A DNA stretch of 64,000 nucleotides, taken from NCBI GenBank assembly GCA_017161655.1, contig JADFCV010000003.1, positions 288,849-352,848 on the forward strand. Reading direction: 5' to 3'. Every line of letters starts with the position of its first letter. The stretch's first letter is position 1. A program made the translations under genes and the position numbers. The notes beneath the pieces are model-generated. The model was not told the origin of the DNA and ran no database searches. It saw only the letters and a list, made by a program, of their open reading frames with translations. Source of the stretch: Candidatus Sumerlaeota bacterium. Lineage in GTDB: Bacteria > Sumerlaeota > Sumerlaeia > Sumerlaeales > Sumerlaeaceae. This document shows, piece after piece, positions 8,847 through 17,514 of this stretch.

Positions 8847-9890
8847 TTACGTCAGTTGCTCAAACTGCCGGAAGGCGTTTTCCTGGACGCGCACTCCAAG
8901 CCCCGGCTCGGTGGGAAGAATGAGTTCACCGCTAGGCTTTGTTTCGACACCAACGAATGGATCATTGGCAATGAGCAGATGGGCGTCGAGGTCAATGTGG
9001 TCCACAGATGGTGCAAGGTGAGCAGCCGCGGTGATACCAAGTGAGCTTTCGATCATGCAGCCGAGCATGATTTGAAGGCCGCACGCACGTGCGGTTGCCA
9101 CCATCCGACGAGCTTCTGTGAGTCCTCCAGACTTCATGAGTTTGATGTTGATTCCATCGGCAGCGCCAACAACCGGCGGGATGTCGCGGCTGGTGTGGAT
9201 ATCCTCGTCGAGGAAAATAGGGAGGGGACACTCTTTCTTAAGCCGTCGCAGCTCCTCGATGGCGCCCATCGGGAGTGGTTGTTCGATGTATTCGACACCC
9301 AAATCTGCAAGAACCGGGATGATCCGTCGTGCCTCGTCGAGGGTCCAGCCCGCGTTTGCATCCACTCGTAGGATCTTTTTCTCACCGACACGTTTGCGGA
9401 TTTCGCGCATGACCGCGATGTCATGCTCAACATCGCGTCCGAGCTTGATTTTCAGGATGTCGTAGTTTGCCGCGCGATCTGTTTTTTCCAGCATTACATC
9501 GAGCGAATCTATGCCGATGGTAAAGCTGGTGACCAGAGGCTTTGTCGGCGCACGCCCGAAGAATTTCCAAAGCGGGAGACCGAGATTTTTAGAGAAGCGG
9601 TCGTAGAGAGCCATATTGAGAGCTGCCTTGGCTGCTCGATTCTTGACGATGACGGTTTCCGCGTGATCCATGATCTGCTCGACAAGGTCGAGATCCCCGA
9701 GATCCGCTTTCTCAAGCGCCTCCAATGCTTCGTGAACCGTGAATTCGTCCTCTCCGTAATAACTGACGGGAGCAGCTTCACCCCAACCGCCGTCAAGTTG
9801 GATGTAAATCCTCACCTCTTCAGTCCTCGTGATACGCGAGATACCGAAAGGATCGACAAGCTTCAGGACATAGCGATATTTTTTTATCAT
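8847..9890 (-). CDS. Enolase-superfamily dipeptide epimerase (L-Ala-D/L-Glu type), copy 2
   Basis: Muconate-lactonizing-enzyme subgroup of the enolase superfamily (347 residues). Visible active-site set: KIK (Lys147, Lys149), VDAN (Asp177), IEQP (Glu203), FLDED (Asp228) and NIKLMKSGG (Lys250), i.e. two catalytic lysines on opposite faces and three metal-binding acids. This is the pattern of dipeptide epimerases such as YcjG/YkfB, which convert L-Ala-D-Glu released from murein into L-Ala-L-Glu. The start overlaps the stop of the preceding epimerase gene by 4 bases, so the two are translationally coupled and lie just behind murE. Other dipeptide or N-acyl amino acid substrates remain possible. 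Confidence 0.8.
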   Translation of the reverse strand: MIKKYRYVLKLVDPFGISRITRTEEVRIYIQLDGGWGEAAPVSYYGEDEFTVHEALEALEKADLGDLDLVEQIMDHAETVIVKNRAAKAALNMALYDRFSKNLGLPLWKFFGRAPTKPLVTSFTIGIDSLDVMLEKTDRAANYDILKIKLGRDVEHDIAVMREIRKRVGEKKILRVDANAGWTLDEARRIIPVLADLGVEYIEQPLPMGAIEELRRLKKECPLPIFLDEDIHTSRDIPPVVGAADGINIKLMKSGGLTEARRMVATARACGLQIMLGCMIESSLGITAAAHLAPSVDHIDLDAHLLIANDPFVGVETKPSGELILPTEPGLGVRVQENAFRQFEQLT

Positions 9891-10963
9891 TTTTTGCCAA
9901 GCTCAATGCCTGTGCCGGGGCCGTGGCCTTCGACGTCGAACGTGGGGCCAGTAAGAGTGTAGCCACCGGCACAATCAAACGGTTTCAGAAGGAAGACAGA
10001 ATCGAGATCACAATGGGTGAAGCAACCAAGGCCGCAAGCGAGATGAACGGAGGCTGCCAGGCCAACCTTGGACTCCATCATGCAGCCGATCATAAGATCG
10101 AGGTTTGCCGAGCGTGCAATGGAGTAGATGTCAAGAGCGCCCAGCAAGCCCGCCTTGGCAACTTTGATGTTGATGACATCAGCTGCTCCTTCGCGCACAA
10201 CGCGGATTGCATCCTCAGGAGTGAAGACCGACTCATCAGCTCCCACTGGCACCCCGGCCCGTTCTCGGACAAACCGCATACCTGCAATATCATCACGTCG
10301 CACAGGTTGCTCGAGAAGCGTTATTTCGATGCCTTCGGCTGCCAGCCGGTGGGCTAACTCCACGGCTGCCTGCGGCGAGAAAGCCTGATTGGCATCGAGT
10401 GAGAGTTCCGCGTCCGGCCCCACTTCACGCACGGCACGGACACGGGCGACATCTGTTGCGACTCCCATCCCGACCTTGATCTTGATCTTGCGAAAACCGG
10501 CAGCAATGGCTTTGCGCGCGGCGGCCGCAGTCTCTTCAGGAGATCCCAGCGAAAGCGTGTAATCAGATTCAACGCGCGTCGAGACCCCACCAAAAAACTG
10601 GTAGAGAGGCACGCCGACTGCTTTCCCGAATGCGTCGAGAATCGCGATTTCAAGGCCGCTATGCGCACCGAATTGGTGGCGTACCGCGCGGCGCGTTTGG
10701 CCCAGAAGACTTCGCCACTGCCGCACATCCTTGCCAATGACCAAGGGCCGCAGTTGCTCAATGACTGCGATGCATGTGGCAGGGGTGTCGCCAGTGGTGT
10801 AAGGCGACGGAGCGACTTCACCGTAGCCAATGGTCCCATTGTCGAGCTCGACCTCGACGAGAACATTGTTGGCAGCATCCTTACGCCCTGTCGCAATGAT
10901 GAAAGGCTCCACCAACGGCAAATCAAATGGGCGCGCTCGCAGGTCTTTTATCATTCCGGCCAT
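9887..10963 (-). CDS. Enolase-superfamily dipeptide epimerase (L-Ala-D/L-Glu type), copy 1
   Basis: A second member of the same subgroup (358 residues), only moderately similar to its neighbour. Active-site residues seen: KIKIKVG (Lys161, Lys163), LDAN (Asp190), LEQP (Glu218), GADES (Asp243) and INIKVAKAG (Lys267). The N-terminal capping domain VRLP-like segment is PFDLPLVEPFIIATG. AAAGGA lies 7 bases before the start. It begins 31 bases after the murE stop. Together with murE and the second epimerase it forms a compact unit suggesting processing of murein dipeptides; the specificity of each copy cannot be read from sequence. Confidence 0.8.
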   Translation of the reverse strand: MAGMIKDLRARPFDLPLVEPFIIATGRKDAANNVLVEVELDNGTIGYGEVAPSPYTTGDTPATCIAVIEQLRPLVIGKDVRQWRSLLGQTRRAVRHQFGAHSGLEIAILDAFGKAVGVPLYQFFGGVSTRVESDYTLSLGSPEETAAAARKAIAAGFRKIKIKVGMGVATDVARVRAVREVGPDAELSLDANQAFSPQAAVELAHRLAAEGIEITLLEQPVRRDDIAGMRFVRERAGVPVGADESVFTPEDAIRVVREGAADVINIKVAKAGLLGALDIYSIARSANLDLMIGCMMESKVGLAASVHLACGLGCFTHCDLDSVFLLKPFDCAGGYTLTGPTFDVEGHGPGTGIELGKK

Positions 10964-10994
10964 TTCTGAGTCCTTTCAGAAATCTTGCAGCTTG

Positions 10995-12482
10995 TCAGTT
11001 TTTCGCGCCGACGCGTTTCGCCACGATTTCATCCGCGACAGCAAAGTCGTTGAATTCGATGGTGCGGTCCTTGAGTGTTTGGGTCGTCTCATGTCCCTTG
11101 CCCGCAATGAGCACAAAGTCGCCCGGTTGAGCCAGCTCGACGGCTCGCTCAATGGCCTGGCGACGGTCGTGGATCACCTCGACCTTTGATTTGTCCTCGA
11201 TGCCGGCGAGGATGTTTTGCACGATCACTTCCGGATCTTCCGTGCGCGGATTATCATCCGTCACGATGACAATATCGCTGTACTCCGCGGCAATTTTCCC
11301 CATAATTGGGCGTTTGATTGGATCGCGATCGCCCCCGCAACCAAACACTGTGATGATTCGCTTGGGATTCGTGGCCTTTGCAGCATTCAATACTTTGACG
11401 AGACCATCAGGAGTGTGGGCGTAATCCACAACCACAACGAAGTCCTGACCACGCTCGACAGGCTGGAAACGACCCGCCACAACGATTGGTGCCTCTAAGC
11501 CTGCCTTGATTGTTTCCAGATCTTCGCCAAGGCCGTAACAACACGCGGCACCAGCGAGGGAATTGTACACATTGAACTGACCGCGCAGGCGGCTCTGCAC
11601 CCGGACGGACCCAGCCGGCGTCACCAGCGTGTACTGGGTGCCATTGACCGAGTACTCGATATCCTTCGCCGTGACGTCAGCTTGGTTTTCGATGCCGTAA
11701 GTGATGACACGACATTTCGCGGCTTCGATAAAATACTGCGCGTTGGGATCGTCCACGTTGACCACAACATGCTTGTCTGGCGCGAGCATGCGGAAAAACC
11801 GCAGCTTGCACTCGCGATAGGCTTCCATCGTTTTGTGATAATCCAGGTGGTCCTGGGTGAGGTTTGTCCATACGCCGGCTTCAAAGTCCAGGCCGTCCAC
11901 ACGATGGAAATCCACGCCGTGCGAGGACACTTCCATCACGCAGTATGTGCAACCGCCATCCACCATCTGGATGAAGATTTCCTGGAGGTCGGGCGGCTCA
12001 GGAGTGGTGTCCTTGGATTTGCGAACTTCACCAGCAACTTTGAAATAGAGCGTCCCCATGAGCCCGACACGGTAGCGGCGGGAAAGAATGCTTTCGATGA
12101 TGTGGGTTGTCGTGGTCTTGCCGTTGGTGCCGGTGACACCGATCAGCTTGAGTTTGCGAGACGGATGCCCATAGAATTCTGCTGCCAGCCTTGCAAGAGC
12201 CGCGCGCGAATTTGGCACGAGAATCTTGGTGATATGCGAGGGCACTTCGATATCGCGCTCCAACACCACAGCCACCGCACCGGCGTCAATGGCTCTGTCC
12301 ACGACATCATGCCCGTCAGGAATCTCGATTTTGTCGAGCTGGGTGTAGATGTTGATGGCCACGTAGAGGTAGCCAGGCTTTACGCGCAGGGGGTCATAGA
12401 TCACTCCGGTAATCTCGTGGTCGAGCGATCCTTGAACAACCTTGGCCTCTGGAACAACGGCAAGCAGCTGACTGAGTTTCAT
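10995..12482 (-). CDS. murE: UDP-MurNAc-L-Ala-D-Glu--meso-DAP ligase MurE
   Basis: Mur ligase of 495 residues that adds the third amino acid to the peptidoglycan precursor in the cytosol. All three domains are present: UDP-substrate domain with DPLRVKPGYLYVA, ATP-binding domain with GTNGKTTTTH (118-127) and the EVSSHG/QDHLDYH block, and the C-terminal domain with VFGCGGDRD and DDNPRTEDP. The DNPR motif marks meso-diaminopimelate as the amino acid, as in most Gram-negatives; lysine-type enzymes differ there. No other mur or division genes adjoin, so it is separate from a dcw cluster. Instead, two dipeptide epimerase genes follow immediately. Confidence 0.96.
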   Translation of the reverse strand: MKLSQLLAVVPEAKVVQGSLDHEITGVIYDPLRVKPGYLYVAINIYTQLDKIEIPDGHDVVDRAIDAGAVAVVLERDIEVPSHITKILVPNSRAALARLAAEFYGHPSRKLKLIGVTGTNGKTTTTHIIESILSRRYRVGLMGTLYFKVAGEVRKSKDTTPEPPDLQEIFIQMVDGGCTYCVMEVSSHGVDFHRVDGLDFEAGVWTNLTQDHLDYHKTMEAYRECKLRFFRMLAPDKHVVVNVDDPNAQYFIEAAKCRVITYGIENQADVTAKDIEYSVNGTQYTLVTPAGSVRVQSRLRGQFNVYNSLAGAACCYGLGEDLETIKAGLEAPIVVAGRFQPVERGQDFVVVVDYAHTPDGLVKVLNAAKATNPKRIITVFGCGGDRDPIKRPIMGKIAAEYSDIVIVTDDNPRTEDPEVIVQNILAGIEDKSKVEVIHDRRQAIERAVELAQPGDFVLIAGKGHETTQTLKDRTIEFNDFAVADEIVAKRVGAKN

Positions 12483-12607
12483 CGAAGCTGGACATCCTTT
12501 CTTTTTACTTCTTGCGTCACAAACAGTGTTTTAGCGGTAGGACAAGAAAGGGGCTTTTCAAATAGAATCCGCAGGAAGGCGGAGCAATGAGACGATTTGG
12601 ATCGGTC

Positions 12608-13534
12608 TTACCCACCACCTCGGAAAGTGTGACGGAGTCGCCACCGGAGAGTGTCGCGCCAGGCAGCAATAATGGCACGGCGATGAATGGATGAAACCCG
12701 CCGTAACATTTGCCATTCTTCGCGAACAAAACCAGTGAGCCACTGGCTTAGCGTGAGATGCTTTGCACAGTAGCGCATGCGCATGCGATGGTAGAGACGC
12801 AGAAATCTTTCACTTTCCACGCCGAGCGAAACGCTCTCGTGGTGATACATCACAGCGTAAGGCCAGTAAAGAACTCGCCAGCCCAGGTTGCGCGCTCGAG
12901 TGCAAAGGTCTACCTCTTCAAAATATGCGGGAAAAAAGTCCTCATCAAACCCGCCCAAGGTTTCAAGAACTTCCCGTCGCACGCCAAAACCCGCCCCGGT
13001 GACATAATCGCACTCGCGTGGTTCGTCATATTGCCCATGGTCTTCTTCGCCTGCGCCAAAATGCTCGGTTCGACCATTGGCAAAAACTCTTGCTCCAGCG
13101 TGCTGGAGACGCCGGCTGCCCGGATAGTAGATTTTGCATCCAACAATTCCAACGTCGGTGTACTGGTGAAATGGCACAAGAAGCTCGCCAAGGAACGTTG
13201 GGGTGAGTTCTGTGTCGGGATTAAGAAAGACCACAATGTCGCTGGATGAGGCACGCCAGCCGACGTTGTTTCCACCACAGCAACCAAGGTTGCGTTCGAG
13301 AGGGAGTAATTTCGCCGACAGCCCTAATCTCGTTGCCGCATTTCTGGTACACTCGAGAGAACCGTCGGTCGAAGCATTGTCGACGATGATCAATTCATCC
13401 GGGGCAAGTTCAAGCTGCGCTACACTGGCGAGGCAGGGCTCGATGTAGTTTGCGCTCTGATAAAGCAAGATGACAAGTGCCACGGTGGGCGGCCGAGTGA
13501 TGGAGTCTCGCAATGCCAAAGGCGAAGCATTCAT
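12608..13534 (-). CDS. Glycosyltransferase family 2, rhamnosyltransferase-like
   Basis: Inverting GT-A glycosyltransferase of 308 residues. N-terminal Rossmann-like nucleotide-sugar half: VALVILLYQSANYIEPC, IIVDNASTDGS, CGGNNVGW, VFLNPDTELTP (DxD-like), then GAGFGVRREVLETLGGFDEDFF, the acceptor-side block typical of WbbL/rhamnosyltransferase-like enzymes that build O-antigen or other envelope glycans at the cytosolic membrane face. Its ATG overlaps the stop of the deacetylase gene by 4 bases (ATGA), so both are probably co-translated. Sugar and acceptor are unknown. Confidence 0.85.
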   Translation of the reverse strand: MNASPLALRDSITRPPTVALVILLYQSANYIEPCLASVAQLELAPDELIIVDNASTDGSLECTRNAATRLGLSAKLLPLERNLGCCGGNNVGWRASSSDIVVFLNPDTELTPTFLGELLVPFHQYTDVGIVGCKIYYPGSRRLQHAGARVFANGRTEHFGAGEEDHGQYDEPRECDYVTGAGFGVRREVLETLGGFDEDFFPAYFEEVDLCTRARNLGWRVLYWPYAVMYHHESVSLGVESERFLRLYHRMRMRYCAKHLTLSQWLTGFVREEWQMLRRVSSIHRRAIIAAWRDTLRWRLRHTFRGGG

Positions 13535-14697
13535 CGAAGGCGCGACGGCACCGGCAGCGGTGGCCGAGTAATTTTCTCAGGACCGACAGGCAATTCCACC
13601 GAGGCAGTCGTCGGGTTCGCAGGATTGCTCAAAGCCAGATCGTGAGCAACCGCTAGCGGCGTCGGCGAGAGCTGTGGAGCAGCTGCTACAACGGAACTTT
13701 CTCCTGGCTGAGGGGTAGGGGCAGCAGAAGCGACTGCGGCGGAATGGACCGTTTGAGCGCCGAAGCCAAGCAATTCTCCTACGGTGACAAATTCGTAGCC
13801 CTGTGCACGGAGAGCATCAATCACTTCGGCTGTGGTTTCGTAAGATTTTTCGAAGCGATCGTGCATGAGGATAATGGCGCCGTCGCGGACGTTCTTTTTA
13901 ATCGTCTCGACCATCTTCTCTTTGGTGGTTTGCTTACGCCAATCGTCGGTATCAATGCTCCAGCAGATGATCTTCACTCCCAGTTCGTCGCAGACGTCCT
14001 GCACCTTTTTGTTGGCGCTTCCATAAGGAGGCCGGACAAGTCGCACCTGGGCGCCCGAGGCGTCGGTGATCGCCTGACTTGTCTTTTGGAGTTCTTCCCG
14101 AATTTTGTCGGGGGAGAGCTTGCTGAGAATGGGATGATTCCAGCTATGATTCCCCACTTCATGGCCTGCGGCAACAATTTCGCGAACGATGTCCGGTTGC
14201 TTTTCGACGTTGGGTCCGAGTAAGAAGAAGGTGGCCTTCACGTTCTTTTCTGCCAGCAGGGCTAGAAATCTCCGCGTGAGCTCGGGATGTGGACCGTCAT
14301 CGAAGGTCAGAGCGATACGCTTCTTTCCGGTGGGCCATTCGCGGATGAGTTTGAGGGAGGGCGGCGGTGTCCGCACCGGCGACGCAACGGATCGGGCGGA
14401 GGACGCATTCGCAGAGGATGTGCCTTGGTCGGCCGCTTCGAGAGGTGAGGCTTTCGCCAATTGCTCCTGCTGACGGTAGGATTCCACGATCTTGGATAGA
14501 TCGCGAGTGGCACCTCGTCCCCCGAGGTCCTGCGCGGCGCGCTCCTCCGAGGTAAACACTTCTTTGGGCGGCACAAGAGAAGCCGCCTGCGGGGCAATGG
14601 TCGACGTGAACTGGGGAAGCTTTTGAAGGATGGCGTAGGAGCCAGCAAATATCACGACAAACACAACGGATAAAACAGCTATTCTGAGCTTGGACAC
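13531..14697 (-). CDS. Membrane-anchored polysaccharide deacetylase (NodB domain)
   Basis: 388 residues. An uncleaved signal-anchor at the N-terminus (RIAVLSVVFVVIFAGSY) is followed by a low-complexity linker and a NodB-type carbohydrate esterase 4 domain, then a Pro/Ala-rich tail. All five CE4 motifs are visible: TFDDGPH (base Asp, metal Asp), HSWNHP (two metal His), RPPYGS, DTDDW and ILMHD. Such enzymes remove N-acetyl groups from peptidoglycan, chitin oligomers or exopolysaccharides outside the membrane with Zn or Co. It is coupled to a GT2 gene, which suggests modification of a surface glycan; peptidoglycan remains a possible substrate. Confidence 0.85.
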   Translation of the reverse strand: MSKLRIAVLSVVFVVIFAGSYAILQKLPQFTSTIAPQAASLVPPKEVFTSEERAAQDLGGRGATRDLSKIVESYRQQEQLAKASPLEAADQGTSSANASSARSVASPVRTPPPSLKLIREWPTGKKRIALTFDDGPHPELTRRFLALLAEKNVKATFFLLGPNVEKQPDIVREIVAAGHEVGNHSWNHPILSKLSPDKIREELQKTSQAITDASGAQVRLVRPPYGSANKKVQDVCDELGVKIICWSIDTDDWRKQTTKEKMVETIKKNVRDGAIILMHDRFEKSYETTAEVIDALRAQGYEFVTVGELLGFGAQTVHSAAVASAAPTPQPGESSVVAAAPQLSPTPLAVAHDLALSNPANPTTASVELPVGPEKITRPPLPVPSRLR

Positions 14698-14762
14698 GGA
14701 TGCGTTTTCTCCACGGGTATGACTTTTTCAGTTCTTAAAAGACAACATGCACATGCGACAAT

Positions 14763-15146
14763 TCAATGCCGTTCTTTTCGCGCAAGAGCTTCACGCGCAC
14801 GTTTCGCGAGCAGTTGCGTTAGGAGTGGCGAGCTTCCGAGATAGCGGCTCATGAAAAATTTCACCGTTGGCCACTTTTGGCGCGCCTCGTCGAGAATGGC
14901 AGGTAGGTCCATGCCAACATGCGTGCCGAAATGCAAAAAGTAGGGCACGGCGATGATGCGCTGAGCCCCAGCCTCCACGCATTGGCGAACCGCATCAAGA
15001 ATCGAAGGTTCGTTGCATTCGAGGAAGCCTACGACAACCATGTCGAAGACCCCACGGCGCCGCAGGTCATCCACCACACGCAGCGCGGGTTCGTTAGAGG
15101 CCGCGTACGGGCTGCCATGGAGCATGACAAGGAGAGCGGTTTTCAT
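14763..15146 (-). CDS. cbiX: Half-size sirohydrochlorin chelatase (CbiX small type)
   Basis: A 127-residue single-lobe class II chelatase. Such proteins insert Co or Fe into sirohydrochlorin for cobalamin or siroheme. It keeps both metal-handling histidines: LHGSP (His10) and PYFLHFGTHVGMDLP (His76), matching the two His of archaeal CbiXS. ATG 15146 is chosen because it overlaps the stop of the upstream CbiX-like gene by 4 bases (ATGA); an in-frame start at 15179 would lie deep in that gene. The two genes form a tandem pair. No other tetrapyrrole gene is nearby. Confidence 0.8.
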   Translation of the reverse strand: MKTALLVMLHGSPYAASNEPALRVVDDLRRRGVFDMVVVGFLECNEPSILDAVRQCVEAGAQRIIAVPYFLHFGTHVGMDLPAILDEARQKWPTVKFFMSRYLGSSPLLTQLLAKRAREALARKERH

Positions 15147-15646
15147 TGCTTCTCTCTGAATGCGTTCTTTACTTTGCACGGCGAAGAGCCATACAGTGGA
15201 CAGTCGGGGCGCTCTTCGCAGAACTCGGCGCTTCTGGCAAGCTCATCTCGCCAATGCTCGGGCGGTAGTGCATGAGTTGCCAAATCTACGAGAATATCAG
15301 CAAGACTGCCATCGTAGCCGATCGGCTCACTGACGAGAAACTCAACTTCGGGGATTCGTTCGCGGAGCTGAGCAATCTCCGCGGCCAGATCTTCGCGCAC
15401 GAACTTGCCTGCCACGAGAAAGTAGGGCACGACGACGATCGTGGAAACACCCTGGGAAACCAGCGCCTCAACCACATCGGAAAACCGGGGCGTGGAATAG
15501 TTGAGAAACCCGACTTCGACCGTTCCCCACTCCGGGAGCATTCGCAGGCGCGCAGCGTGATCGCGCAGGGCCTGGGCCGCGCCACAAAGGGTCGAGCCAT
15601 GGGAAAAAAGGACAAGTGCTGGTTGCGTGCTCGGTGGCATTTCCAT
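15143..15646 (-). CDS. CbiX-like chelatase paralogue with Cys-rich tail
   Basis: 167 residues, same fold as its downstream neighbour. The first His is present (FSHGST, His16), but in the second site the sequence is PYFLVAGKFVRED: Phe82 occupies the place of the metal-site His. The C-terminal tail (about residues 143-157) has three Cys in CEERPDCPLYGSSPC, which could hold a metal or an Fe-S cluster as in long CbiX proteins. ATG 15646 with AGGA upstream is chosen; the open frame to 15841 would overlap the divergent membrane-protein gene. A catalytically weak or regulatory partner of the neighbouring half-chelatase is inference. Confidence 0.75.
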   Translation of the reverse strand: MEMPPSTQPALVLFSHGSTLCGAAQALRDHAARLRMLPEWGTVEVGFLNYSTPRFSDVVEALVSQGVSTIVVVPYFLVAGKFVREDLAAEIAQLRERIPEVEFLVSEPIGYDGSLADILVDLATHALPPEHWRDELARSAEFCEERPDCPLYGSSPCKVKNAFREKQ

Positions 15647-15771
15647 TTCATACCAATGACATCCTGATTTGTTGCGTGGAGTGCCTTCGGCAGTTCGGGG
15701 CACTGGCTTCGATGCTCGCATGACGAAAAAAGAGTGGACGTTTGCCTTCGGAACGTCGCAGGTGTGCGAGC

Positions 15772-17514
15772 ATGATACCGCGTTTTCCAATTCACGAATG
15801 GAAACAGAAAGCCTGGATTGCAGCCCAACAATGGACAGCAAATATGCCGGTGGCTGTGTTAGTGGCCGTCCTGTGCTTTGCCATCTATCTTTACAAGCCG
15901 CTCATCCAAAGTAGCCGCGACAATCAGCCGCTGCGTTGGGGGGCAACCCTTCTGGCGACTCGAGGGACCTTGAATTTCGCCGAGCTGCCGATCGACCCGA
16001 ACCGCTTCTACTCGTTGAAGGTGCTCGACAGTGGAACCGTGCGTTCACACACGCCTGTGGGGACCGCGCTTCTTGCTGCGCCACTCTTCTTCGTTGCGCG
16101 CATCCTCGGTATGGAATTCACCGATGAAAACGTTGTCTTCCTCGACAGTCTGGCTGCCACCATCCTCACCGCTCTCTCTGCAGGAATGGCCGCACACCTT
16201 GCACGCCGATGGGGAAAACGCTCTGCCATATTTGTAGGCCTTTCCCTCGCTTTGGGCACGGCGGCGTGGAGCACAGCGAGTCGTTGTCTATGGCAGCACA
16301 CTGGCGCTCTGTTCACGCTGATGGCGGCTCTGTGCGTTCTTCACGGTGAGAGCCGTCGGCTGTTGCGCTTGGCCATTGGAGGTGCCCTGCTGGCATTCTG
16401 TTTCTGGTGCCGGCCCGCGTTGGCTCCGGTCATACTCGTTGTCGCCCTTTTTATGCTGGTGCGACGTCGGCGCGATCTTCTGATCGGCGGCGCTACAGGT
16501 CTCGCAATCATACTGGTGTGGATTGCGTACAACTTTGTGGCCTATGGCCGACCTTTCGGGACCTATCTCTCTCTCGACGCTCTCGGCCCTGACACCTTGA
16601 GTGCTTATCCACGAAGGCTGTTTGGACATCTGTTTGCGCCCAATCGAGGAATGTTTATATTCTCGCCGATTCTCTTGCTGGCGGCTCTTCCGATGGTGCG
16701 CCATCTTTCGTTGGTGCGCCGCGAACCGTGGCTTGCCATGCTGGCTTGGGGGGCGCTCGTCGGGATACTCGCACGCGGACTATTCTACGGATGGTTTGGC
16801 GGACACTGCTATGGCTCTCGGTATAGCCTGGACAGCGCACCATTCATGCTTATTGGAGCTGCACCTTTATTCGCAAAGCTGTTCGAGCGGCCTTTGCGGG
16901 CAGTGGTGCCTGTGGCCCTGTTCCTTCTCAGTGCGGGGATACAATTCCTCGGTGTGGCGCGTGATTACGAGTCGTGGAATGTGCTCATGGGCATGTCAAA
17001 AGAGACAAATGCGTGGAACTGGCGCATGCCGCAGATTCTTCATTGCCTGACGTGTGGCGAATGGACACGCGGTCCTTTACCTTCGCCGAGCGCCGTGAAT
17101 TTACCTTATGATGGGGTGCTGAATCTGCGCCGGGACCCGAATGCGCCGTACCTGCGCTACGGGTTCACGTATCAGGAGCCCTGGGGCACGTGCATCATGC
17201 CGCCGAAAGCCGGTCTTGTCTTTAACCTGTCGCAACCACGCAATCTCCGTCTCCGGTGCGAGGCCATGTCGCAAGTCTTCCCTTACCAGCCCACGACTAT
17301 CGAATTGCTCATGAATGGGAAAAAGTTCGGCGAGCTTGTGCTGCTCAAAGCCGATCCATCTTACGAAGATATGCCCTGGTTCGACGTTCCACGGGCACTG
17401 GTCCGCGAAGGGATCAACACGCTTGAGCTGAGGGTGAACCGCGTCTGCTATCCCTATGCCTCACCGGCTCCCATGGGCGCCTGGATGAACCGCATTATTA
17501 TTCTGCAGCAATGA
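15772..17514 (+). CDS. Multi-pass membrane protein, GT-C-like (paralogue A)
   Basis: About 580 residues with roughly ten membrane segments and a soluble beta-rich C-terminal domain (after about residue 420). Features shared with the convergent neighbour: an extracytoplasmic block GTVRSHTPVGTALLAAP near the N-terminus, APNRGMFIFSPILLLA mid-protein and WFGGHCYGSRYSLD. This layout is that of uncharacterised polyprenyl-linked glycosyltransferase-like proteins. ATG 15772 is preferred over a Met 10 codons upstream because AGGTG precedes it. The 3' end overlaps the opposite-strand gene by 54 bases. Function unknown beyond probable envelope glycan synthesis. Confidence 0.55.
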   Translation: MIPRFPIHEWKQKAWIAAQQWTANMPVAVLVAVLCFAIYLYKPLIQSSRDNQPLRWGATLLATRGTLNFAELPIDPNRFYSLKVLDSGTVRSHTPVGTALLAAPLFFVARILGMEFTDENVVFLDSLAATILTALSAGMAAHLARRWGKRSAIFVGLSLALGTAAWSTASRCLWQHTGALFTLMAALCVLHGESRRLLRLAIGGALLAFCFWCRPALAPVILVVALFMLVRRRRDLLIGGATGLAIILVWIAYNFVAYGRPFGTYLSLDALGPDTLSAYPRRLFGHLFAPNRGMFIFSPILLLAALPMVRHLSLVRREPWLAMLAWGALVGILARGLFYGWFGGHCYGSRYSLDSAPFMLIGAAPLFAKLFERPLRAVVPVALFLLSAGIQFLGVARDYESWNVLMGMSKETNAWNWRMPQILHCLTCGEWTRGPLPSPSAVNLPYDGVLNLRRDPNAPYLRYGFTYQEPWGTCIMPPKAGLVFNLSQPRNLRLRCEAMSQVFPYQPTTIELLMNGKKFGELVLLKADPSYEDMPWFDVPRALVREGINTLELRVNRVCYPYASPAPMGAWMNRIIILQQ

